In this document: one piece after another, positions 15,543 through 24,089 of the stretch
Numbering within the stretch: position 1 is the stretch's first letter
Layout: the number at the start of each line of letters is the position of its first letter
Origin: Gemmatimonadota bacterium
GTDB taxonomy: Bacteria; Gemmatimonadota; Gemmatimonadetes; Palauibacterales; KS3-K002
Assembly: GCA_020344015.1 (NCBI GenBank)
Contig: CP070812.1
Location: 4,676,978-4,740,977 of the forward strand
Reading direction: 5' to 3'
Length of the DNA stretch: 64,000 nucleotides
Made by a program: the position numbers and the translations under genes
Notes under the pieces: model-generated
Seen by the model: only the letters and a program-made list of their open reading frames with translations
Databases searched by the model: none
Told to the model about the DNA's origin: nothing

Positions 15543-17051
15543 CTAGGTGGCTGTAGACGGCTCCGCCGTGCTGTAGAACGGCTCCCACTTCTCGGGGGGC
15601 GGTTTGGCGGTTAACAGGCTCACGATCACCAGCGCGAGTAACGATGCTGTCGCCGCGGGTATGATGATGTAGTCGGTCTCGAGGAACGGTTCGCCGTGAG
15701 ATCGCTGGTTAAACCAGTTGATTATGGTGATCAGTACCGTTACACCCATCCCGGCGACGATCGAAGACACGCCGCCCGCTGTCGTGGTTCGTCGCCAGAG
15801 GAACGCGGCGAGCAGTGCGGGTGTGATGCCCGCGCCTACCATGGTATAGGCGGTGAAGGCCATCGCCAGGATCGTTGTGAACTGTGTCGCCAGCAAGAGC
15901 GCCACGATGCCGAGCACGGCTATCGATACGCGCTGGAAGAGGATGATCGCCCTGTCGTCGGCGTCGGGTTTGATGAACCGCTGGTAGATGTCGCGAGTCA
16001 GGTTGGTGGCGGGCACCATCAAGAACGTGTTACCGGTCGAAAGAATGATCGCCACACCGCCCGACAAGAGCAGTGCTCCCATAATGACCGGCAGGTTCTC
16101 GAACGCGACCTGAAGGATGATGGTCTCTGTTGTAGGTGCATCGTGTGCGAGGGCGCCAGCCGCCGAGGTCGCAGCGGCGTCGACGAAGGCCGGGTCGGTC
16201 CAATGGATGGCCGATCCTATAACAGAAACGACGCAGAGCAGCGTCTCGATCGCCACAACCCCGATGATCATCCCGATGACCGCGCGGCGCGCGGCGCGTT
16301 CGCTTTCCGCTGAGAAGAATTTCTGGTAGATACTGCTTTCTCCCAAGAGCAGGAAGAAAGTCGGGAAAAACACGCCTACGGCCCAGATCCAGTTCCTGCT
16401 GCCGAACGCGGCGAAGTGGTCGGCCGGGATAGCTTCGGCCACGCCGGTCCAGCCACCGGCGGCGTTCAGGGCGAACGGTACGGCCAGGACCACCGAGCCG
16501 ATCATCACGATGCCGTTGAAAACATCGATGGAGACGATGGAGACCATTCCGGCGAGCAGCGTGAACAAGATGATCACGCCGCAGGTGATCATCGCGCCCA
16601 GCTCGGGGCTGACACCGCCGCTGGTGATGATGTTCAAGAGGCGGCCGCCGCCGCGGAACTGGTAACCGGCGATCGACACGTAGGCGATGATGACGGCGAG
16701 CGTGCCGAACACACGGGCCCACTTGTTGTAGCGCTTTTCGAGAATGTCGGGTACGGTATACTCGGCGATTCGGCGGACACGGTGCGCCAGGAAGTAGACG
16801 ACGACGATGCCCACCCAGGCGCCGGCGCTCATCCACAGCTGGGAGAACCCCATCCTAAACGCCAGGCCGGCCCCGCCGAACAGGCTGCCGGAGCCGATCC
16901 AGGTGCATACCAGTGTCCCCACGAGCATCATGACCGGGACGTGGCGCCCGGCCACCATGAAATCCTCCTGGGTCTTGATGCGGCGCGACTTGGAAATGGC
17001 GACGCCGAACAGTAGGAGGACGTACATCGCTATGACCGCGGTGTATACCAT
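15543..17051 (-). CDS. Sodium:solute symporter (SSS family)
   Basis: The 502-residue membrane protein has about 13 hydrophobic helices in the LeuT-fold order of sodium:solute symporters, with the early G-R-H-x-P and WIGSGSLFGG segments, an internal RGGGRLL loop and a GESSIYQKFFSA cytoplasmic segment typical of the family. It should import an organic solute with Na+. The substrate (sugar, amino acid, carboxylate or other) cannot be assigned, and no metabolic partner adjoins it. CTGGAGA precedes the ATG at normal distance. Confidence 0.88.
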   Translation of the reverse strand: MVYTAVIAMYVLLLFGVAISKSRRIKTQEDFMVAGRHVPVMMLVGTLVCTWIGSGSLFGGAGLAFRMGFSQLWMSAGAWVGIVVVYFLAHRVRRIAEYTVPDILEKRYNKWARVFGTLAVIIAYVSIAGYQFRGGGRLLNIITSGGVSPELGAMITCGVIILFTLLAGMVSIVSIDVFNGIVMIGSVVLAVPFALNAAGGWTGVAEAIPADHFAAFGSRNWIWAVGVFFPTFFLLLGESSIYQKFFSAESERAARRAVIGMIIGVVAIETLLCVVSVIGSAIHWTDPAFVDAAATSAAGALAHDAPTTETIILQVAFENLPVIMGALLLSGGVAIILSTGNTFLMVPATNLTRDIYQRFIKPDADDRAIILFQRVSIAVLGIVALLLATQFTTILAMAFTAYTMVGAGITPALLAAFLWRRTTTAGGVSSIVAGMGVTVLITIINWFNQRSHGEPFLETDYIIIPAATASLLALVIVSLLTAKPPPEKWEPFYSTAEPSTAT

Positions 17052-17150
17052 GTTTGGTTCTCCAGGTAGCTCGTTTCTAGGCCCGTGGTGTCGGAAGCGG
17101 CGGCAACGTAAGGCGGCAGACGGGGTTGTAGCAAGGGAGGCTGGTCACCC

Positions 17151-17178
17151 TTGTCAGGGAGCGCCCGGCGCCTAGGAT
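17151..17178 (+). promoter_or_regulatory. Promoter of the histidine phosphatase gene, leaderless type
   Basis: TTGTCA (17151-17156), a 16-base spacer and TAGGAT (17173-17178), with the ATG 6 bases later at 17185 and no Shine-Dalgarno between. Confidence 0.45.
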
Positions 17179-17184
17179 TGGGCC

Positions 17185-17790
17185 ATGGCTGTGGAGATTT
17201 ACCTCATGCGACACGGCGAAACCGAGGCGAACGTCGGGCAGATTCTGATCGGGCGTGAGGATTCGCCGTTCACTGAGTCCGGCTGGCAACAGCCGGTGGA
17301 GGTGGCGCGGCATCTCGTGGGTCGTGATCTGGCCCGCATCTACGCGAGCCCGATGGACCGGACACAGAGGACGGCGGCCCTCGTGCAGGAGACGCTCGAT
17401 CGACTTGTACCCATCGAGTTGGCAGAGTCCATCGCCGAGATCGATGCCGGCGAGTTCACCGGGCTAAGCTTTCCGGAGGTGCGGAGCCTACTCCCGAGCG
17501 ATGCGATACTCGGACAGTTTCACTACCCCGGCGGCGAGTCGTGGCGCGATGTGCAGGAACGGGCGTTGGAGTTCGTCTATGGGTTAGAGGCTCGTCACAG
17601 TAGCGATTCCGTGCTGCTCGTGACTCACGCCGGTGTTATCGCCGGCTTGGTGGCGGAATACCTGGGCGAGCCGATCGAGCAGTACATCCGGACCCGCTTT
17701 GGTCACGACTTCCTGGGTCGTGTCGCCCTGAACGGGGGAACGCTGACGGGTTACGAGAAGATCGCCGGCACTGTAGACAGCTGGGTTTGA
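17185..17790 (+). CDS. Histidine phosphatase family protein
   Basis: The 201-residue protein has the LMRHGETEAN catalytic motif near its start, with the phosphohistidine, a second Arg in SPMDRTQRTA, an acid in EIDAGEFTG and the second catalytic His in VTHAGV. It belongs to the phosphoglycerate-mutase-like branch; candidates are CobC-like, GpmB-like or other phosphomonoesterases, and substrate is unclear. The next gene, a lipoprotein, begins 35 bases downstream and may be cotranscribed. Confidence 0.88.
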   Translation: MAVEIYLMRHGETEANVGQILIGREDSPFTESGWQQPVEVARHLVGRDLARIYASPMDRTQRTAALVQETLDRLVPIELAESIAEIDAGEFTGLSFPEVRSLLPSDAILGQFHYPGGESWRDVQERALEFVYGLEARHSSDSVLLVTHAGVIAGLVAEYLGEPIEQYIRTRFGHDFLGRVALNGGTLTGYEKIAGTVDSWV

Positions 17791-17825
17791 CTGGCAGACA
17801 CCTGGCATAATCGCCGGAGGGTTCG

Positions 17826-18287
17826 ATGACGAAATCAACCTACGCGTGGTGGATCGCCGTCTTGGCACTCGTGGTCGGCCAGCTGGGCTGCGCGACGGGT
17901 GAGCGTGCAGCTGAGCAGCCGGACGAGGCGGCCCGGGAGGCGGAGGTTGAGACGCCGGCTGAGGTGCCGAATGAGAGCCCGGCCGATTCCGAAGAGCGCG
18001 CCGCGGAAGCGGAGCCGGAGATGGACGCGCCTGACGTCGCACCCGAGCGGCGTGGTGCGGTTGCCCCGGCCGCGGAAGTAGAAGCGCGGGTTATGCGCAA
18101 CTGGGTGCTACTGGAGTTCAGCCGCCCGGTGGAGGCGGCCGACATAGAGTGGCTAGCAGCGAACGGCTTCCATGTGGACTCGGTGATGAGCGAGCTTCGA
18201 GTGCGGGGATGGTTCGAGCGCTCCGAGGGCGGAAGGTTGATCGCGGGCGATCCCCGGATCGCCCACGTTCACACTCAGATGCGCTGA
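17826..18287 (+). CDS. Putative lipoprotein with acidic Pro/Glu/Ala linker
   Basis: The 153-residue product has a hydrophobic signal ending in a lipobox (LGC), then a low-complexity stretch of Glu, Pro and Ala of about 60 residues, and a C-terminal folded segment of about 60 residues. The linker probably spans part of the periplasm. GGAGG lies a few bases before the ATG. I do not recognise the C-terminal domain. Confidence 0.7.
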   Translation: MTKSTYAWWIAVLALVVGQLGCATGERAAEQPDEAAREAEVETPAEVPNESPADSEERAAEAEPEMDAPDVAPERRGAVAPAAEVEARVMRNWVLLEFSRPVEAADIEWLAANGFHVDSVMSELRVRGWFERSEGGRLIAGDPRIAHVHTQMR

Positions 18288-18312
18288 GTCGGGCGATCCG
18301 GGTTCGCCGTGG

Positions 18313-18714
18313 CTAGTTGCGTGCGGTTAGGGTAAAGTCGGCTCCGGCTAGTAAGGCGTTATCGCTTCCGGCGACTTCGAGCAAGACGACGGTATAGCTG
18401 CTCGCGAAGCTGCCGTCGGGGACCGAGAATCGGAAGAGTGGTCCCGACGAGCGCTCGCCGATCACCGCCACCTTGACTGTGTCGTTCGAGGCGAACGAGT
18501 AAAGAAGGTCCCCCGCGTTGGCCGCGACGGGCTGAGAGATGCCCTCGCCGATGACCATCACCTTGAATGCTGCTCCGGGACCTGCCGCCGCGCTGACGTC
18601 CACGGTCAACTGACCCGAGCTCGGCGGCTCGAAGCTTTCGCTGCAGGCGGTGACCGACAGTGCGGCGCAGATGACCGCTATCGCGCCGGTCCTGAAAGCT
18701 CGCTGGCTGTTCAT
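18313..18714 (-). CDS. Putative small lipoprotein, hypothetical
   Basis: The 133-residue product has a signal peptide with a lipobox-like VTACS and a beta-rich remainder, probably an Ig-like or cohesin-like sandwich. Its ATG overlaps the stop of the M6 metalloprotease gene (ATGA), so the two are translationally coupled. The protease ends in an EF-hand/dockerin-like segment; a cohesin-type partner role is therefore possible but speculative. Confidence 0.7.
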   Translation of the reverse strand: MNSQRAFRTGAIAVICAALSVTACSESFEPPSSGQLTVDVSAAAGPGAAFKVMVIGEGISQPVAANAGDLLYSFASNDTVKVAVIGERSSGPLFRFSVPDGSFASSYTVVLLEVAGSDNALLAGADFTLTARN

Positions 18715-20714
18715 CGTCCACCCTCCTTGCGGGCCGCCCGCTCGATAAGATAGGCCGACAGACCTGCGGGGACGGCGCCCGTGTACTGCAGGTAGGCCCG
18801 AAAGTCGCCAACGTCGAAGGCGCCGTTCTTGTTACCGATTATGTCCAGATAACGCTGCTCATCCTCTGATAGCACTTGGACCGGGCTCAGCAAGTGATGG
18901 ACGACGTTGTCCAGCAGCAGGTCGGGTCGGGTCACGATAATCGTCACCGTGTCGGTCGAGGACAAAGCGCCCGAAACAGCCTTGCATACTATCTCGAACG
19001 AGCCCTCCTCCTCCAGCGCGCCCGTAATCGCACCGGTAGCTGAATCGAGGACCAACCCCGCCGGTATGTTGTCGCCGCCCGTCCGGGCCCACGTGTAGCC
19101 TCCGGTCCCGCCCGTCGCCTCGAGGGTGTCGGCGTAGCTGGCCCCCATCACACCCACGTTCAGCGTGTCGCTCTGGATCACGACGGGTGCCAGGCCAACG
19201 CTGATCCGGAAAGCGACATCGTCGCCGTTCACCGTGATGCTGTCGACTCGCAGCGCCGTGATGCTGCCATCGTTGAGCCTTGTGTCGGGGAAGGTCGCCG
19301 GGCCGAACTCGACTTTCGAGCTCGAGCCCGGATAGGGATCGCCGGCATCTCCTCGGTTCGCCGTGTAGAGTCCGAGGTGGTCCTGGCCGTCCGCCTGTTC
19401 GAGCTTGACTCCGTGAGGCGTATGTGCGTTGACCTCATTCAAGGGCCTGTGCTGAGCGATTACATCCGGTGCTACGTGCCAGACCAGAAGGCCCTCGCCG
19501 TGCAGGCCGACATCGGAGCCGAGCGCCTGGCGATTCTCGAGCAGGAAGTGCTCGGTCGTGCCGGGCAGGTCGATCCTGAGGGCTGCATCACTCGAGAAGA
19601 CCGGGTTGAGAACGTGCCGGGTCGTGTCGGAGCCGGGCGTAACGGCCTGGACCGTTATCCAGCCGACCTGATCCTTCGACCAAGCGCTCAGGTGGGCCGG
19701 GCTGGCGGGCGTGTTGTAGTTGCCCGAGCCCATGAGCCCCCAGTGTCCGATCCCTTGTGAGGACTGGCCTGTGTCGTAGAGGTCGGGCAGGCCGAGTATG
19801 CCGTGACCCAGCTCGTGGACCATCGTGCCAACCGCCATGTTTTGGGAGGGGTCGCAGCCGGTATTGGGACCACCAACGGCGGATTGAATCACGTAGTCGT
19901 CCACGTACACCCAATCGCTTCCACCCCAGTCGTTGGTTTGGAAGCGCGTACCCTTCCAAGCTCTGTACACCCAACGGTGGGCCCAGATGTGAGAGGAACC
20001 TTGGCAGGCGCCGTCCTGCAACGGATGCAGGATGGCCACCAGGTCCACAACTCCGTCGCCGTCACCGTCGTATTGGCTGAAATCGATGTTCGCGTCGGCG
20101 GCGACGAGCAGTGCTTCGATGAAGTCACCGGTGTGGTCGGTACCCGGATCGAGTCCGTTGTTGCTGCCCTCATACCAGGTGCTGGGACTGTCCATCGTAA
20201 CCCAGTTCACGATGTCGCCGCCCACCGTCAGCAGCCCGTTCGACAGCTCGTCGTAGTACGTCGTGACCGAGTAGGGGGGCGCCGCCACGGCGTTGAACAG
20301 TATGTTGTGCAGCGTTATCGAGTCTGGCAGGGTGGTGTGGGTGCTGTCGCTGAATAGGCCGAGCAAGACCGGAAAGTCGAACGTCCCAGTCACCGCCGCG
20401 CCCGAGGCCCGTGCCACTGCCACCGAGGCCTGCACCCCCTCAAGGTGGGCGTTCAGGCCCCTGTAGTCGCCCGCCCGCACCATCGCCTGGCGTCGCTCCC
20501 TGACCCGACGCGCGTGGTCCCTCCAGACGCGCTGGAACTGGTAGGCGCTCGGGTCCCGGGCCAGCCTCTCGTAGTAGGCGGCGGGCGGTCGCTTACCGGT
20601 TACACGCCCTCGCATTTCGACGTCCTGTGCGCCCAGATCGGCGGGCCCAACCGCCGTGGTGAACGCCAGAATGACCCCGGCCACCAGCGCCGATACCTCA
20701 GATCCTCTCATCAC
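18711..20714 (-). CDS. Secreted M6-family metalloprotease
   Basis: The 667-residue protein has a signal peptide ending near LGAQ, a propeptide-like region, and an M6 catalytic domain with the zinc motif HELGHGILGLPD, where the His residues bind zinc and the Glu is catalytic. A beta-sandwich domain follows (GGTGGYTW, a cadherin/Ig-like putative adhesion repeat with GAITG), and the end carries DIIGNKNGAFDVGDFRAYL, which looks like an EF-hand/dockerin-type calcium loop. It is expected at the surface or outside the cell, degrading protein. It is co-translated with the small lipoprotein downstream. Confidence 0.87.
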   Translation of the reverse strand: MMRGSEVSALVAGVILAFTTAVGPADLGAQDVEMRGRVTGKRPPAAYYERLARDPSAYQFQRVWRDHARRVRERRQAMVRAGDYRGLNAHLEGVQASVAVARASGAAVTGTFDFPVLLGLFSDSTHTTLPDSITLHNILFNAVAAPPYSVTTYYDELSNGLLTVGGDIVNWVTMDSPSTWYEGSNNGLDPGTDHTGDFIEALLVAADANIDFSQYDGDGDGVVDLVAILHPLQDGACQGSSHIWAHRWVYRAWKGTRFQTNDWGGSDWVYVDDYVIQSAVGGPNTGCDPSQNMAVGTMVHELGHGILGLPDLYDTGQSSQGIGHWGLMGSGNYNTPASPAHLSAWSKDQVGWITVQAVTPGSDTTRHVLNPVFSSDAALRIDLPGTTEHFLLENRQALGSDVGLHGEGLLVWHVAPDVIAQHRPLNEVNAHTPHGVKLEQADGQDHLGLYTANRGDAGDPYPGSSSKVEFGPATFPDTRLNDGSITALRVDSITVNGDDVAFRISVGLAPVVIQSDTLNVGVMGASYADTLEATGGTGGYTWARTGGDNIPAGLVLDSATGAITGALEEEGSFEIVCKAVSGALSSTDTVTIIVTRPDLLLDNVVHHLLSPVQVLSEDEQRYLDIIGNKNGAFDVGDFRAYLQYTGAVPAGLSAYLIERAARKEGGR

Positions 20715-21170
20715 CGTCTCCTCGGTCGCCTTCTGGTTAGAGCGCCGTCTACCGCCCTTCGTTAAAGGCGCTTGAAGCCTCTACGTGCCCGTCTCGAGCA
20801 CGCTACACTCCAATCGGGTCGTCGGCGGGGCCTGGTTCGGGGCCTACAGTAGTGGACTGGGAGGTCGCGGGAGGCGAGGGAAACAGCGCTTCTAGTTTAC
20901 CAGAGGCCGCAGAAAGCGTCAACCGTGAGACCTGGCCCGCCGCCCGTCACCGCCAGTGCAGCGCCATCGGCGCTATCCCGCGGCCCAACCGGGAGGGGGC
21001 CGATTTTTGTGAAAGCTGTCTTACACATGAATGTCGAAGGGTGGCCGGTTCGAGATCGTAAACCTATGTTTTCTAAAGGGTTGGGTGATGTGTCGGGCTG
21101 GCGGTGGGTGGCGGAGATCCGTGTGGCCCCCGGGGCGTCCCCGGTCAAGATTGGCTTCACGCCTAGCTTT
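20715..21170. other. Gap without a recognisable gene
   Basis: About 450 bases between the M6 protease start and the HU promoter. I find no credible ORF, tRNA or known small RNA; open frames here lack ribosome sites and protein-like composition. The half next to the protease must hold its promoter, which I cannot place. Confidence 0.5.
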
Positions 21171-21204
21171 TCCCTTGACGATTCAAGGGATTTGGCTGTA
21201 CAGT
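21171..21204 (+). promoter_or_regulatory. Promoter of the HU gene with palindrome over the -35 box
   Basis: TTGACG (21175-21180), an 18-base spacer and TACAGT (21199-21204). The -35 box lies within a perfect inverted repeat, TCCCTTGA (21171-21178) and TCAAGGGA (21183-21190), a plausible operator. Confidence 0.65.
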
Positions 21205-21267
21205 AGAGCCGGCTTCGGCTTCGCCCATGCCCTTTTCGGTCCACCCATCTCCTGAAAGGAGCACGTG

Positions 21268-21555
21268 GTGAACAAAACGGAACTCATTGACAAGCTTGCT
21301 GACGCGACAAGCCTCAGCAAGGCCGACGCTGGCCGCGCGGTCGATGCCCTGTTCGACGTAGACAAGGGCATAATCGCGGGCGCGCTGCGGACGGGAGCGA
21401 AGGTCCAGATCACCGGGTTCGGCACATTCGAGACCCGGAAGCGCGGAGCGCGGATGGGCAGAAACCCGCGCACGGGCGAGCGGATCCAGATTCCGGCGTC
21501 GGTATCGCCGGCGTTTCGTCCCGGGAAAGGGTTGAAGGACGGGGTGAAGATGTAG
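21268..21555 (+). CDS. HU-family DNA-binding protein
   Basis: The 95-residue histone-like protein has the N-terminal helical dimer region (NKTELIDKLA) and the DNA-clasping arm motif GRNPRTGE followed by IPAS. It bends and compacts DNA as a dimer. Two GTG codons are adjacent (21265 and 21268); GAAAGGAG fits either, slightly better the second, which yields the usual N-terminus. It is monocistronic, with its own promoter and a hairpin downstream. Confidence 0.94.
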   Translation: MNKTELIDKLADATSLSKADAGRAVDALFDVDKGIIAGALRTGAKVQITGFGTFETRKRGARMGRNPRTGERIQIPASVSPAFRPGKGLKDGVKM

Positions 21556-21565
21556 GTAGGACGAA

Positions 21566-21602
21566 GGGGGAAGGAGGCCCGCGTGGAGGGCCTGCTTCCC
21601 CC
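21566..21602. terminator. 15-bp convergent hairpin after HU
   Basis: GGGGGAAGGAGGCCC (21566-21580) pairs with GGGCCTGCTTCCCCC (21588-21602) with one mismatch around a 7-base loop. It separates HU from the converging DEAD-box-like gene; no strong T-run is present. Confidence 0.55.
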
Positions 21603-21615
21603 GACACCTCTCAAA

Positions 21616-23061
21616 TCACTCCCTAAAAACCCGCACGCTGGCGGGCCGACCCCGTATTGTCGCTGTCGCCAGAGCCTTGATCACCTTTTCCGCGACCGCG
21701 GCGGCAACTTCCACCGAAGTGTGAGTGTCTCTTATCTCGATGCGGCCGATTCTGTCGCCGGTGACGTTGGCTTCGCCGGTGATGGCGCCGACGAGGTCGG
21801 CGGGTCGCACGCCGTCGCGGCGGCCGACGGCGAAATAGAGGCGCGTCCAGGCTGGTAGAGGGGTCGTGGCGGCTGCCGGCTGGCGTTCGCGCAAGAGAGC
21901 AGTAGCCGCGGCGGCGAGCTGGGTCGGTGTGAACTCGTCGAACAGCTGCTCGATGAGCAGGACGTATGGCTCCAGGTCGGCCTGTGCCGCGGCCTCGCGC
22001 AGCTGTTCGAGGGTGGCTTGGGCCGAGCGGAGCGCCTCGGGCGGGGCAGCGGCACGAAGAGGGCCTCCCTTCAGAGCCAGGAGTTCGGCCAGGCGGGCGA
22101 GGTGGGCGAGCTCAGCGGGTTCGGCGAAGACCACCGTCCGGGCGACGCCCTCGACGAAGGCTATTAGGGTGGGGACGTCGGGCGGGGCTCCCCACGCTAT
22201 CGACAGGTCAGCAGGCTCACCATCACGCTGGCCGCTCCAGTCGATGTGTACGCCGGGCGCACTGGGGCGCTCGGCGATCTCTATTCCACGCACCTGCAGC
22301 TGGTCAGCCAGCGCCCGGGCATGCTCCTCCAGACGGCAGTGGATGCGGCGCCGGGCCTCGCTCTTCGCGCCTCTCTCGCTCAGCAGCCGTACGAGGACGG
22401 GTAGCCATTCGTGCTGCGGAGCGGCCCAGAACTCGAGGTTGACACCCTCGAGCGGGGTAACCTCCGTCGGCAGGTAGGTCAGACGCCGGGCGCGGCGCGC
22501 GTGGCGGTCGATCCAGTCCTCGACCTCCTTGGTGATCTCCGACGTGAGCAGGACGCGTTGTGCCTCTTTCGGGACCTGCGCCGTCAGGGTCTCCAGCGCA
22601 TCAGCTGAACCGAGCGCGACCATGGCGGAGGCGCCGTCAACGACCAGGCTCACCAGCCCCTCCAGCTTGATCGCGGAGTGCTCGACGGCGGCCAACGCAG
22701 CGGCGGGGCTGGCGCAGGCAACCTGCGCGCTCAGCGGCGACTCGGCCCTGACGACGCCCACCGTGAAGCCTCGCGGCTGCAGTAGGCGGTGCAGAACATC
22801 TGCCGTGCGGCCGGCGCCAACGTCGGTGGGGCGCAGCACCAGTGCCTGCGTCAGCGAAGCGGTCCTGTCGATGCGCGCCGCGAGTCCGAGGCCGTAGGCG
22901 AGGGTCTTGCCGCTGCCGGAGGAAGCGATGCCGACCGCGGTCGTTCCCCGAGCGATCACCGGAACGGCCTCTTGCTGCAGCGCCGTGGGCTGTATGAATC
23001 CAAGGCGCCCGAGGAGGTCGACGAGCTCGTCGTCCAGCTTCAACTGCCTGAAGTCGCTCAT
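21616..23061 (-). CDS. Degenerate DEAD-box helicase-like protein with DbpA-type RNA-binding domain
   Basis: The 481-residue protein follows the layout of a DEAD-box helicase: a Q-motif region (GFIQPTALQQEAVP), Walker A (SSGSGKT), a second RecA-like domain and a C-terminal RRM-like domain of the DbpA/CsdA type. However, the DEAD box position reads VVDGASAM, the SAT motif reads TSE, and the expected HRxGRxGR site reads LIAFVEGVAR. It may still bind nucleotide and RNA but should not unwind in the usual way; a ribosome-assembly or RNA-chaperone role is possible. The minus-strand start has an AATCTA (TAGATT on the coding strand) 6 bases upstream. Confidence 0.8.
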   Translation of the reverse strand: MSDFRQLKLDDELVDLLGRLGFIQPTALQQEAVPVIARGTTAVGIASSGSGKTLAYGLGLAARIDRTASLTQALVLRPTDVGAGRTADVLHRLLQPRGFTVGVVRAESPLSAQVACASPAAALAAVEHSAIKLEGLVSLVVDGASAMVALGSADALETLTAQVPKEAQRVLLTSEITKEVEDWIDRHARRARRLTYLPTEVTPLEGVNLEFWAAPQHEWLPVLVRLLSERGAKSEARRRIHCRLEEHARALADQLQVRGIEIAERPSAPGVHIDWSGQRDGEPADLSIAWGAPPDVPTLIAFVEGVARTVVFAEPAELAHLARLAELLALKGGPLRAAAPPEALRSAQATLEQLREAAAQADLEPYVLLIEQLFDEFTPTQLAAAATALLRERQPAAATTPLPAWTRLYFAVGRRDGVRPADLVGAITGEANVTGDRIGRIEIRDTHTSVEVAAAVAEKVIKALATATIRGRPASVRVFRE

Positions 23062-23067
23062 GTCCTC

Positions 23068-23096
23068 AATCTATCACGCGCGGGCCGATTCCGAAG
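23068..23096 (-). promoter_or_regulatory. Possible leaderless promoter of the DEAD-box-like gene
   Basis: On the minus strand TAGATT ends 6 bases before the ATG at 23061. The -35 position reads CTTCGG, a poor match, so only the -10 is persuasive. The GAGGA between them is too close to the ATG for normal ribosome binding. Confidence 0.3.
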
Positions 23097-23210
23097 CTGT
23101 CCGGCCGCCTTGACGTCCCGGTCGGCGACGACCTATGATCGCCGCCGTTCCAGCCGTCGATGCGACCGCGCCCGAGGCGCGGAGAACCTTTAGGGAGAGT
23201 CGAACGGGAC

Positions 23211-23936
23211 GTGAGCAAGGCGATCGTTATCGGTACCAGTTCGGGGATCGGGCGCGCCCTGGTTAAAGTGTTGGCCGCGAACGGCTATGAGGTTGGGCTC
23301 GCAGGCCGGCGCCTCGAGCTGATGGAGGAACTGCGGCGCGAGATCGACACGCCAACCCATCTGAAGGCGATGGACCTCAGCCGGCCGGCCGAGGCGCGGC
23401 GGCTGTTGGTGGAACTGATCGAGGAGATGGGTGAAGTCGAGCTCATCGTGGTCAACTCGGGCGTCGGTCACACCGACCCGCCCTGGGAAATCGAGCTCCA
23501 AATCATCCAGGTCAACGTCCTTGGCTTCGCCGCCGTCGCCAACCGGGCCATGGCCTACCTTATCGAGCGCGGCTCGGGCCATCTGGTCGGCATCTCATCG
23601 ATCGCTGCTCTGCGGGGCCTGAGGGCGGCCTACAGCGCCTCCAAGTCGTTTGACTCGACCTATCTGGAGGGCCTGCGTTTGAAGGCCGACAGGCTGGGAC
23701 TGGATATTACGGTTACCGACGTCAAGCCGGGCTTCGTCGACACCGAGATGACCGCGGGCCGCGAGGGCATGTTCTGGGTCGCGACGCCCGAGGAGGCGGC
23801 CCGGCAGATCTTCACGGCGATACGCAAGAAGAGGCGCCACGTCTACGTGACGAGACGGTGGCGCCTCATGGGCTGGCTGATGAAAGCGCTGCCTTACCCG
23901 ATCGTCTCGCGAGTCGTTCGCCGCCGCTTAGCCTAA
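23211..23936 (+). CDS. Short-chain dehydrogenase/reductase
   Basis: The roughly 241-residue SDR has the cofactor motif GTSSGIG at its start, NSGVG, the catalytic Ser in SSIAALRG and the YSASK catalytic Tyr/Lys pair. Arg residues following the first strand (AGRR) suggest NADPH preference. A hydrophobic C-terminal helix (GWLMKALPYPIV) may attach it to membrane, as in some lipid or sterol SDRs. I chose GTG 23211; the frame extends upstream to 23160 without a better start. Substrate unknown. Confidence 0.85.
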   Translation: MSKAIVIGTSSGIGRALVKVLAANGYEVGLAGRRLELMEELRREIDTPTHLKAMDLSRPAEARRLLVELIEEMGEVELIVVNSGVGHTDPPWEIELQIIQVNVLGFAAVANRAMAYLIERGSGHLVGISSIAALRGLRAAYSASKSFDSTYLEGLRLKADRLGLDITVTDVKPGFVDTEMTAGREGMFWVATPEEAARQIFTAIRKKRRHVYVTRRWRLMGWLMKALPYPIVSRVVRRRLA

Positions 23937-23951
23937 TTGTCCGAGTCCTGC

Positions 23952-24065
23952 TCGTAATCGTTTCTCGTTCTCGTTAACGTTTGTCGTTGTCGTTACCGGC
24001 GGCCAGAATGCGGCGCCGAGAACACGATTACGATCGCGACAATGATCACGATAGCGATAACGAGA
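23952..24065. repeat. Two inverted arrays of degenerate 6-bp repeats
   Basis: The left arm (23952-23995) consists of TCGTTA-type hexamers: TCGTAA, TCGTTT, TCGTTC, TCGTTA, ACGTTT, TCGTTG, TCGTTA. The right arm (24024-24065) has the complementary sense: ACGATT, ACGATC, GCGACA, ATGATC, ACGATA, GCGATA, ACGAGA. The arms could pair as a long imperfect stem in the gap between two converging genes. Confidence 0.75.
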
Positions 24066-24089
24066 CTGAGCCGGACAGAACGAGTTCGG

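Noticed and set aside
21035-21065. tRNA-like T-arm (GGTTCGAGATC)
   Set aside because: No matching acceptor, D or anticodon stems on either side.
20897-21244. 115-codon minus-strand frame in the gap upstream of HU
   Set aside because: No ribosome site, unusual composition, and it overlaps the HU promoter.
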